From assembly GCA_937996675.1 (NCBI GenBank), contig CALKUN010000140.1, positions 1 to 5,013 on the forward strand: a DNA stretch of 5,013 nucleotides, written 5' to 3'. This stretch comes from an uncultured Candidatus Saccharibacteria bacterium. GTDB lineage: Bacteria; Patescibacteriota; Saccharimonadia; CAILAD01; GCA-016700035. The translations under genes were made by a program, and so were the position numbers. A model generated the notes under the pieces. The model did not search any database, was not told where the DNA came from, and saw only the letters and a program-made list of their open reading frames with translations. This document shows, one piece after another, positions 1 through 5,013 of this stretch (position 1 is the stretch's first letter; each line of letters opens with the position of its first letter).

Positions 1-688
1 GTACCGTCTGTGTTCCCGTCGCTTTGGTACTGACAAGTCCCGTCGTCCAGACGCCGCCATTTTTTGCATCTGTCGCCGAGACGACACAACGCGGTGGCGT
101 CGCAAAAGCTCTACCCAGTGTTATCGTCGCTGTCGTGAAAGCCGACATGTTGTCAGCACAATTGACTGACAAGGTGAAGATCGTATCGTCGCCATCGACG
201 CTATTGAGTGTCGCGGGCGCCGTGACCACCGCGCTGAGTGTGCCCGCGCTGGCGCCCAACTCATGCTGACTACGCAGATCGCCGACGACGTCGACGAGGT
301 CGCCCGTAAACGTGTACGAAGTGTCGAAGTCGTGCGCGACGCTCTCCGCGCCGCCGAGGCCCAGCCACCCCGTCACGTAGGGGAAGCGCTCGTCGCCGCC
401 CTGCCACCCCACGAGGACCTGGCTGCCCACTTTCGGGACGTATCGCTGCCCGACTACGGGTGGCAGCACGGGGATCCCTTTCTTCGACTTCAGCTTCGTC
501 GCGGCCTGGCCGACGTCGTCGGAGACGAAGACGACGCCGACGAGTCCTGACGGGAAGATGTCGGACGACTCCCACTCTACCACACGTGCGGGGTAAAGTA
601 GGTTAAAGTTGAAGGCGTCGGTCAGTGTAGATACACGTAGTTGTATCTTCTGCCAGGCCGAGAAAAAACGATCTTCCTGCATCGACAT
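1..688 (-). CDS. gpV-like phage baseplate spike protein, 3' end beyond window
   Basis: The frame is open from ATG at 688 to the left edge, giving 229 residues without a stop; an in-frame TAG lies at 715-713. A second ATG at 682 is an alternative start. A weak GGAA ribosome site sits 7 bases before ATG 688. Residues about 30-110 look like the OB-fold of gpV/gp5-type spikes: they start with YPARVVEWE and contain VPKVGSQVLVGWQGGDERFP, the usual pattern 'P-x-x-G-s-x-V-x-v-g-w-x-x-G-D-x-x-x-P-y'. Such proteins sit at the tip of the baseplate and help pierce the cell envelope. Residues about 150 to the edge are Thr/Ser/Ala-rich predicted beta strand (TATITLGRAFATPPRCVVS), like the beta-sandwich ends of tail fibre or adhesin proteins, so the protein may also bind the cell surface. 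It continues the minus-strand tail module but is separated from the hub gene by the plus-strand cassette. OB-fold call is fairly sure; the C-terminal role is inferred. Confidence 0.75.
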   Translation of the reverse strand, partial: MSMQEDRFFSAWQKIQLRVSTLTDAFNFNLLYPARVVEWESSDIFPSGLVGVVFVSDDVGQAATKLKSKKGIPVLPPVVGQRYVPKVGSQVLVGWQGGDERFPYVTGWLGLGGAESVAHDFDTSYTFTGDLVDVVGDLRSQHELGASAGTLSAVVTAPATLNSVDGDDTIFTLSVNCADNMSAFTTATITLGRAFATPPRCVVSATDAKNGGVWTTGLVSTKATGTQTV

Positions 689-690
689 GC

Positions 691-719
691 TTGTATTCCG
701 AAGGTGACTGTGCTACCCT
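691..719 (+). promoter_or_regulatory. Possible extended -10 promoter for the plus-strand cassette
   Basis: In the 51-base gap between the divergent spike and first cassette gene, TTGTAT (691-696) is followed after 17 bases by TACCCT (714-719), preceded by TG one base upstream (TGC-TACCCT), an extended -10 arrangement. Transcription would begin near 725, just ahead of the ribosome site at 728-732. The -10 matches the sigma-70 consensus at only three positions, so this is a candidate based on spacing and location. Confidence 0.3.
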
Positions 720-739
720 GTCTTTAAAGAGGTGGTGCA

Positions 740-937
740 ATGCAAGAATGTTGGGAAGTGTTCATCAATACAGACATGTTAGAAGGACGTGGCTCGGACG
801 TCACACTAGCGTTTTTTACAAATGAAAAAGATGCGCGGGATGTTGCGCAAGGACGGGGACCGATGGGTACACTTGCAGGTGTACGTAAACATAAGGTCTT
901 TACCTCCATCGAAGCATTTAACAATGCAAGTCGGTAG
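740..937 (+). CDS. Small phage-type hypothetical protein, 65 residues
   Basis: ATG at 740 follows AAAGAGG (726-732) with 7 bases of spacing, the best ribosome site in the cassette. The product begins WEVFINTDMLEGRG and continues with an acidic-lysine stretch (FTNEKDARDVAQGRGPMGT) and a C-terminal VFTSIEAFNNAS. Small proteins of this shape (N-T-D/T-x-E-G-R-G, then a residue-counting helix 'dAe-a-A-r-G-k-G-v-M-G-t', then a 'v-y-s-l-e-e' end) recur in phage genomes without known function; this is recognition from memory of the pattern, not a search. It has no signal peptide or membrane segment. It ends in TAG and overlaps the next gene by 14 bases, so it is probably translated together with it. 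Base composition is lower in G+C than that of the tail genes. Confidence 0.75.
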   Translation: MQECWEVFINTDMLEGRGSDVTLAFFTNEKDARDVAQGRGPMGTLAGVRKHKVFTSIEAFNNASR

Positions 938-1382
938 AATTTATCAAGTTCCGGCCATAAAACATCCAAGTTTAGAGGTATACTATCCAATCTGTGGACC
1001 TCGTCATACAGATTCCGAGTTCTTATTCTTTAATGTGCCGCACTATCACTATGATGTACGTTTCTTGGATCTTAATCTGACACCCGATATCTTGGATCCT
1101 CCTTCTGCGTTAACACTCGTTCATACAGGAGAGGGCGTACCCACACTTCGTCCAATGAAAATGTTACGAGAAACACCCGTATTTCCTGTGGAAGAAGCCT
1201 ACTGGTTGTCTACTTTAGAAAGTGCATACGCTGAAGTTAAATTTGATTGCAGAACTTGCCCGCATCGCGGTATTATTATTGGTGATCAACCTCAGCACAA
1301 TAATATTGTCGTCTGCCCAGGTCACGGTCTTCGTTGGAACACGTTGACCGGAAAACTGTCAGCGCGAAAGCAAACCACATGA
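924..1382 (+). CDS. Rieske-type [2Fe-2S] domain protein, 152 residues
   Basis: The likely start is ATG 924, overlapping the previous gene by 14 bases; the frame is open upstream to 822, but that part overlaps most of the preceding gene and looks unrelated. Residues 112-134 hold C112-P-H114, a 16-residue gap, then C131-P-G-H134, followed by GLRWNTLTG. This is the Rieske box pattern C-x-H-(15-17)-C-x-x-H, with the usual 'CP-x-H-G-x-x-W/F-x-x-x-T-G' ending; the two Cys and two His would bind a [2Fe-2S] cluster. An extra Cys at 109 (CRTC) makes zinc binding a weaker alternative. The first 100 residues (starting MQVGRIYQVP, with a YPICGPRHTDSEFLFF stretch) match no enzyme domain I know, and no oxygenase catalytic domain is attached, so it is more likely a small electron carrier or structural cluster protein. 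Its partner is not visible. The stop overlaps the next start as ATGA. A+T-rich (a 60-base sample has 21 G+C). Confidence 0.72.
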   Translation: MQVGRIYQVPAIKHPSLEVYYPICGPRHTDSEFLFFNVPHYHYDVRFLDLNLTPDILDPPSALTLVHTGEGVPTLRPMKMLRETPVFPVEEAYWLSTLESAYAEVKFDCRTCPHRGIIIGDQPQHNNIVVCPGHGLRWNTLTGKLSARKQTT

Positions 1383-2482
1383 ACAGAATCATAGATATGT
1401 ATAGGCTCGTAATGAGTGGGGATTATCAAGAACGGTCTCGAAAAAAAGATCAAAAAACGGCTTATGAACGCTGGGTAGATCGTGTTACCTGGACCGATGC
1501 AGATCAGTTTATCATCCATAAGTACGATAGCGCTGATTTGTATAGAGCTATACAAATTCGTATTTCTCCAGCAGGTAGCCCATTTAAGCCTGGTCACACT
1601 CCCGGTGTAGATAAACACGGAAAACAATCTGGTGGAGGTGGAGGTGGAGGTGGAGGCATTGGTGGAGTTAATACCAATCACGAGATTTCTAAAGAAGCCA
1701 ATGCCAGCACGCAAAATGCCAATCAGCAACAAACGCCAGAGACTCATAAAGAGGCTTTTAAACAGCATAACAAAGCAGCTAATGAACATATTCAGCAAGG
1801 AGTTCAAGCGGAAGGCTCACAAGCAAATAATCATTTTGAACTTGCCGAAAAACATAAAGCTGTCGCCGCGCAGCATCTTGATAAATACAAAGAACTTACT
1901 GGCACTAAGGTCGCAGCGTTCGATAAGCCTGCTACTTCTGACTGGCACGCGATTCAAGGCGATCAACACGCCGAGAAGTGGACTGAGCAACTAACCAAAA
2001 CTGAAAGAGCTGCTGTCAAAGAGTATGTTGCGGGCGACTATTCAAAAATGAATGGTGGATTGCGCAAAAACAGTGGTAACTTGGACGCCCTCGATCCTGC
2101 TACACGCACCTATGTAGAAAATCTCGATGCAGCACTACGCAAATCACAAGCTGTCGACACAATTCATGTAGAACGTGCGGTATCTGGTATTCCTGGAGTT
2201 GATTGGGGTAAATTAAAAAAAGGTGATACCATTACAGATCACGGCTACATGAGTACATCAGCGGGCGGTGAATTTAGTCCTCAGAACGGGTATATTCAAG
2301 CTCGTTTTCATATTACGGTACCAAAAGGCACGCCTGGCGCATTTATAAAAAATCCCAAAGTAAAGTTGCAAAGCGAGCGAGAATTTCTTTTGCCTCGTGG
2401 CACTAAACTTGTAATACATGGCGTAGATTCAAGTAAAGGTTTACATGAAGTCTATGCGTCTGTCTCCCCAAACGGTATTTGA
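1379..2482 (+). CDS. Phage ADP-ribosyltransferase of the R-S-ExE class
   Basis: ATG 1379 overlaps the preceding TGA by four bases (ATGA), suggesting coupled translation; an earlier in-frame ATG at 1334 would lie inside the Rieske box coding. The 367-residue product has three parts. Residues 1-80 (starting MNRIIDMYRLVMSGDYQ) are of unknown type. A run of nine glycines near residues 85-93 leads into a Gln/Asn/Ala/His-rich helical stretch (about 105-175). Residues about 200-367 form an ADP-ribosyltransferase domain of the exoenzyme type: helices with LTKTERAAVKEYVAGDYSKM and GGLRKN, catalytic R266 in HVERAVSG, the S292-T293-S294 motif in HGYMSTSAG, and the E333-R334-E335 motif in QSEREFLLPRGTKL. 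An ExE pair usually means transfer from NAD to arginine. Phages use such enzymes on host RNA polymerase or translation proteins (for example T4 Alt and ModA); the target here is unknown. Domain call is strong, role inferred. Confidence 0.87.
   Translation: MNRIIDMYRLVMSGDYQERSRKKDQKTAYERWVDRVTWTDADQFIIHKYDSADLYRAIQIRISPAGSPFKPGHTPGVDKHGKQSGGGGGGGGGIGGVNTNHEISKEANASTQNANQQQTPETHKEAFKQHNKAANEHIQQGVQAEGSQANNHFELAEKHKAVAAQHLDKYKELTGTKVAAFDKPATSDWHAIQGDQHAEKWTEQLTKTERAAVKEYVAGDYSKMNGGLRKNSGNLDALDPATRTYVENLDAALRKSQAVDTIHVERAVSGIPGVDWGKLKKGDTITDHGYMSTSAGGEFSPQNGYIQARFHITVPKGTPGAFIKNPKVKLQSEREFLLPRGTKLVIHGVDSSKGLHEVYASVSPNGI
1631..1656 (+). repeat. GGTGGA hexamer repeat encoding a polyglycine linker
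   Basis: Four exact GGTGGA copies (1631-1654) plus a partial one, inside the transferase gene. The unit keeps frame (two codons), so gain or loss of copies changes linker length without breaking the gene. It links the unknown N-terminal part to the helical middle part. Confidence 0.85.
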
Positions 2483-2484
2483 CC

Positions 2485-3160
2485 ATGTCGACGATTCTTG
2501 TTGAGATCCGCGCCGCCGAGGGCGGCGACGACGCTAAGATGTTGGTGCTTGAGCAGCTGGGCATCTATGAGAAACTGTGCCAGCGGAGGTCACTTTAGCG
2601 TCGACCTCGTCGAGCAGCGCGACGGCTTCGTCGTGGTGGAGGTGTCGGGCCACGACGCCGATCTCGTCTTCGTCAACGAGCCTGGCGGGCACAGGTGGCA
2701 GCGGCGCCCGCCAAACGATCGCCACGACCGCACCCACACGTCGACGATCACCATCGCTGTGATGCCTCTCGTCGAGCTTGAAGCGCTGTCGCACGTGCAG
2801 CGTCGAGAGATCGACGAGCAGTTCACGAGAGGATCGGGAGCTGGCGGGCAGCACCGCAACAAGACCTCGTCGGCCGTCATCCTGACGCACAAGCCCAGCG
2901 GCATCGTCGTCAGGGTCGAGTCGGAGCGCAGTCAGTACCAAAATCGACGCCGGGCGATGACGATGCTGCTAGAGCGCCTGCGAGAGCGCCAACTGTCGGC
3001 TCAGGATAGCGCGATGGCCTCGTCGCGGCGGCAGCAGGTAGGCAGCGGCATGCGTGGCGACAAGCGCAGGACGATCGCGGTACAGCGTGGCGATGTCGTT
3101 GACCATGCGACAGGTAAGCGTTGGAACTATAAGAACTACGTTCGCGGCATCTGGGACTAA
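2485..3160 (+). CDS. Compact class I peptide chain release factor made by a +1 frameshift
   Basis: Translation from ATG 2485, two bases after the transferase stop, gives 37 codons (ILVEIRAAEGGDDAKML, matching the start of release factor domain 2, EIRAGTGGDEA in RF1) and then TAG at 2596-2598. Shifting +1 at CTT (2593-2595) continues to TAA at 3160, total 224 residues. The +1 frame has GGHRWQR at 67-73, HTS at 84-86, IAVMP at 90-94, the catalytic G120-G121-Q122 in SGAGGQHRNKTSSAV, and the SERSQYQNRRRAM helix. These features place it with class I factors that hydrolyse peptidyl-tRNA at stop codons, closest to RF1 (GGHRxQR, HTS-x5-AVMP). At the RF1 PxT position stands P75-P76-N77, which is unusual. 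RF1 and RF2 have about 360 residues; here domain 1 (about 100 residues) is absent. Unlike the three genes before it, the gene is GC-rich. A plain indel is the alternative, but the junction signals argue against it. Confidence 0.85.
2585..2599 (+). promoter_or_regulatory. Predicted programmed +1 ribosomal frameshift site (GGAGG, CTT TAG C)
   Basis: GGAGGT (2585-2590) is an internal Shine-Dalgarno sequence, able to pair with the 3' end of 16S rRNA. Its GGAGG ends three bases before CTT, followed by the zero-frame stop TAG and a C. In Escherichia coli prfB the layout is AGGGGG, three bases, CUU, UGA, C, where slow stop reading lets the peptidyl-tRNA slip from CUU to UUU. Here the slip gives TTT then AGC (Ser38). 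The spacing is identical. The zero frame upstream encodes conserved release factor residues and the +1 frame downstream encodes the rest, so both frames are needed. That the site works is inferred. Confidence 0.82.
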
Positions 3161-3161
3161 T

Positions 3162-3174
3162 TGTAGGTCCTACA
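3162..3174. repeat. Perfect 13-base inverted repeat at convergent gene ends
   Basis: TGTAGG-T-CCTACA has six-base arms around one base; as a hairpin, five pairs around a three-base loop are possible. It spans the 9-base gap between the release factor stop and the hub gene stop. There is no T run on either side, so it is a poor intrinsic terminator in either direction; a protein site or chance is equally possible. Confidence 0.4.
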
Positions 3175-3847
3175 GATACCAACACATCGCAGTAAAAGAC
3201 TCACTGTCGAACGTGTACAAACATCGATCAACATTCCGAATCTGCCCAAACGCCAGCACCGACCTACCCGGCACTACTCGCGTGTCGGTCATTCCTAGAT
3301 ACAAAAGCCGCTCCTGCCCCCACGCCCCGAGCTGCGCGAAGTCGGTCTCGGTCTCCGTCACGATGCTGAAGTCATCCTTAACCAGCGCGATGGCGCCGTC
3401 GTCCTGAACACGCCACGTCACGAGGGGGTCTTGCACCAGCCGACTGATCCTGCCCAGACATTGACGCAGAGGCATCTGGGAGCGCGTCCAGTTGGCGCAG
3501 TAGACGTCAAGCAGGCTCCAGTCGCCTGCGACCTCTCCCGCGTCTCCTATCGCGTCCTGCGCAATCTCGGCGGCGCCGTAGCCGCGGTAGTCTCGTGGCT
3601 CTAGCAGCGGCTCGTCGAGGTGGCCGCGGCCGGCGACGAGGCGGCACTTGATCTGCAAGTAGTCGCCGCCGACGTCTACGACGGTCATGAGCCTGCTGGT
3701 GTCCTTCATGACGAGCTGGAGGGTGTCGCCTTTAGAGGGCGGCGACGTCGTCGAGCTCAGAAAGACCTCAGCCGTCGCGGCGCCGAGACGGCAGAGGTCA
3801 AGGTTGCCGCGGACGAGGGGCTGAGATCCTAAGAGAAAGTCGGCCAT
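3170..3847 (-). CDS. Probable baseplate hub or tail protein, 225 residues
   Basis: Starts at ATG 3847, immediately after the TAG of the upstream gene, with GGGAAG six bases before the ATG as a plausible ribosome site. It ends in TAG. The product has a beta-rich first half (DTLQLVMKDTSRLMTVVDVG), then LDVYCANWTRSQMPLRQCL and a TWRVQDDGAIALVKDDF segment, and ends with VVPGRSVLAFGQIRNVDRCL. The 'W-R-v-x-x-D-G-x-i-x-v' segment and the 'v-x-P-G-x-x-v-x-x-x-x-I-x-x-V' end recall phage tail hub proteins coded next to gpV-like spikes. No enzyme motif is visible. The function is inferred chiefly from position: tape measure, tail protein, hub, spike is a common order in tail modules. In this genome the spike follows only after the opposite-strand cassette, and this gene converges with the release factor gene with a 9-base gap. 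Confidence 0.6.
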   Translation of the reverse strand: MADFLLGSQPLVRGNLDLCRLGAATAEVFLSSTTSPPSKGDTLQLVMKDTSRLMTVVDVGGDYLQIKCRLVAGRGHLDEPLLEPRDYRGYGAAEIAQDAIGDAGEVAGDWSLLDVYCANWTRSQMPLRQCLGRISRLVQDPLVTWRVQDDGAIALVKDDFSIVTETETDFAQLGAWGQERLLYLGMTDTRVVPGRSVLAFGQIRNVDRCLYTFDSESFTAMCWYL

Positions 3848-4504
3848 CTAGCTTCCCGTCGGGCGACGTGCTTGGCCAGCTTGATTCTGCGACGGCGTCT
3901 TGACGTTGCTGGGCGCTTGCCTTGCCGTCGGGCGCTGTGTGTTCTGATTGTTGACGCCGACAGCCTTGGATTTGGGTTGTCCAAATTCATCAGTTGCACT
4001 TGCGCGTGATGTTTGAGCGGAATCTTGCACAATCTTAGCATTACCGTTACCGTTACCAATTCGTAACGTCTTCGGGTTAAACCCGCGTAATGTCACGACA
4101 AAAAAGTTGCCGTGGGAACGACGAGGAATCGACCGCTCGGTGAAGATGATCTGGTTGATGCCCTCAAGATTCAGGAACGGGTGGTAGACGGGGACGGCGT
4201 TGCGCTGCGACAAGAAGCGCGGTACCAGCTGCGCCCTGATGCTCTCATAGTCGGCGTACCAATCGCGACCGGACGTCAGGTCCTTGAACAGCAGCAGCTC
4301 GATCGTGATCGGCATCGTGTCGATGCCGTGGCTGACATAAGACGAGTAATCGCTGCCCGGCTGCTTCCGCTTCTCGACGTCCAGCACCGTGCCAGTGTCG
4401 ATGGGTGAATTCAGCGGCAGCGTCTTGCCCAGGATCTCGACACGGTCGAGCACCGCGATCGTGGCGGTGCCCGGTAGCGGCCATCTGACGAGATTGAGCG
4501 GCAT
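3848..4504 (-). CDS. Phage tail/baseplate protein with disordered C-terminal tail, 218 residues
   Basis: ATG 4504 lies 24 bases after the tape measure stop, with AAGGG about 11 bases upstream. The protein ends in TAG directly before the next ATG. Residues 1-145 look folded: a beta-rich start (VRWPLPGTATIAVLDRVEIL), a middle part with MPITIELLLFKD and DWYADYESIRAQLVPRF, and VYHPFLNLEGINQIIFTE, where the 'HP-x-L-x-x-x-G-I' phrase is typical of tail proteins coded between tape measure and hub. Residues about 149-218 are a low-complexity, Gln/Asn/Ser/Thr/Lys-rich tail beginning IGNGNGN and probably disordered. The tail DNA is less GC-rich than the folded part. Position suggests a baseplate or tail-tube-end component that joins the tape measure to the hub; I do not recognise an exact family. 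Confidence 0.6.
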   Translation of the reverse strand: MPLNLVRWPLPGTATIAVLDRVEILGKTLPLNSPIDTGTVLDVEKRKQPGSDYSSYVSHGIDTMPITIELLLFKDLTSGRDWYADYESIRAQLVPRFLSQRNAVPVYHPFLNLEGINQIIFTERSIPRRSHGNFFVVTLRGFNPKTLRIGNGNGNAKIVQDSAQTSRASATDEFGQPKSKAVGVNNQNTQRPTARQAPSNVKTPSQNQAGQARRPTGS

Positions 4505-4528
4505 AGTCGAAGGTGCCCTTGGCTGCGG

Positions 4529-5013
4529 CTACGCTTCGAGGGCCTTGCGCTCTAGAATGGCCATGAGGACGCGCTCGACGGTGACGTCTGCGATGGTGTT
4601 AGCGGCCTCGGTGGGGTCGCCCATCCCCGACAGCGACCCGACCTTGACGTCGACGTAGATGTCGCGGATGCCGCGACCACCTGGCGACGCTGCAACGCCC
4701 TTCTCGGTGCCCATGACGAGGCCCTTGGCAGCGTCTTCGCCGACGCGAGCCATGGTGCGGGACGGGGAATGGCTGTCGAGCTCTTGTCGAGCGCCTTGCT
4801 CTAAGCCCATGGCGGCGTCTTTTCCGACGTCGGACATCTTCTGAAATGCCGTCAGGGCGTCGCGGCGACGCTGCTCTTCGACAACTTGCTTAGCGTAATC
4901 AACCGCGCCGAAGTCAAACAGATCTTTGCTGAAATCGGGTGTCTTGAATCCGCTCTTTGTACGTGCTGCTGCACCCGATTTAAAAGCCGCAAACGCTTCT
5001 TTGTTGCTGATAC
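4529..5013 (-). CDS. Tail tape measure protein, C-terminal part (5' end beyond window)
   Basis: The frame is open from the right edge to TAG at 4531-4529, about 160 residues, with no stop. Residues run from ISNKEAFAAFKSG through a charged helix (VVEEQRRRDALTAFQKM) to a GARQELDSHSPSRTMARVG segment followed by DAAKGLVMGTEKG. The phrase 'S-x-S-P-S-R-x-x-x-x-x-G-x-x-x-x-x-G-x-x-x-G' marks the C-terminal region of tape measure proteins, which set tail length and are ejected with the DNA. The last 60 residues (RGIRDIYVDVKVGSLSGM and the AANTIADVTVERVLMAILER helix) are the usual end. An internal ATG at 4837 is not a start. It is the first tail gene seen in the minus-strand module. Confidence 0.82.
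   Translation of the reverse strand, partial: ISNKEAFAAFKSGAAARTKSGFKTPDFSKDLFDFGAVDYAKQVVEEQRRRDALTAFQKMSDVGKDAAMGLEQGARQELDSHSPSRTMARVGEDAAKGLVMGTEKGVAASPGGRGIRDIYVDVKVGSLSGMGDPTEAANTIADVTVERVLMAILERKALEA

Noticed and set aside
24..550. Two plus-strand reading frames opposite the spike gene
   Set aside because: They lie antisense to the spike, have no ribosome site that I can see and no recognisable motif.
270..575. Arg-rich minus-strand reading frame (101 residues) in the spike region
   Set aside because: Its composition is a frame shadow of GC-rich coding; the other minus frame in the same place encodes a clear gpV-like OB-fold with an uninterrupted reading frame.
822..923. Upstream extension of the Rieske gene to ATG 822
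   Set aside because: It would overlap most of the preceding small gene and adds residues without similarity to the rest; ATG 924 fits the operon overlap better.
1322..1807. Hydrophobic minus-strand reading frame of 161 residues that looks like a membrane protein
   Set aside because: It is opposite the A+T-rich transferase gene; its hydrophobic and Ser/Thr repeats come from antisense reading of Lys/Gln/Gly codons.
2498..2596. TTG 2498 as the true start of the release factor in the +1 frame
   Set aside because: The residues from there (rich in Arg, Ala, Thr, Cys) do not match release factors, whereas the zero frame over the same bases encodes EIRAAEGGDDA.
2534..2941. Minus-strand reading frames opposite the release factor
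   Set aside because: Antisense shadows of a gene with clear GGQ and HTS motifs.
3162..3174. Intrinsic terminator between the convergent release factor and hub genes
   Set aside because: The stem is only five pairs and no T run follows on either strand, so it was kept only as an inverted repeat.
1..5013. tRNA genes, CRISPR arrays, insertion sequences or attachment sites
   Set aside because: No cloverleaf, regular spaced repeats, transposase motifs or flanking direct repeats were found by eye.

Overview
The window is a piece of a tailed phage or prophage genome with two sequence textures. The minus strand carries a late tail module: the end of a tape measure protein (5013-4529), a tail/baseplate protein (4504-3848), a baseplate hub-like protein (3847-3170) and a gpV-like baseplate spike (688 to the left edge). 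Hand counts give about 58-65% G+C in 60-base samples of the tail genes and the release factor gene, but about 35-37% in samples from the middle of the window. The host cannot be named from this; a moderately GC-rich bacterium is likely.

Between the hub and spike genes lies a plus-strand cassette (740-3160) facing the opposite way. Its four genes are packed like an operon: a 65-residue phage-type small protein; a 152-residue protein ending in a Rieske-type cluster-binding motif; a 367-residue protein with an R-S-ExE ADP-ribosyltransferase domain; and a compact class I peptide chain release factor with the GGQ motif. Junctions are a 14-base overlap, a 4-base ATGA overlap and a 2-base gap. A possible promoter lies in the 51-base gap between the spike and the first cassette gene.

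The most striking feature is in the release factor gene. The conserved start of domain 2 is encoded in one frame (from 2485) and meets a UAG at codon 38. The rest of the protein, including GGQ, is in the +1 frame. The junction reads GGAGG, three bases, CTT, TAG, C, which is the layout of the programmed +1 frameshift of bacterial prfB (RF2), but with UAG in place of UGA and at a different place in the protein. The downstream protein looks RF1-like, the RF that reads UAG, though its codon-recognition loop is atypical. This suggests that the factor senses poor UAG termination to set its own level. All three tail-gene stops visible in the window are TAG, which fits an interest in UAG termination.

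A reasonable model is that the opposite-strand cassette carries host-takeover or accessory functions (protein or RNA modification by the transferase, redox by the Rieske protein, translation termination by the release factor) beside the structural genes. The frame structure, motifs and gene order are read directly; the regulatory loop and takeover role are inference.
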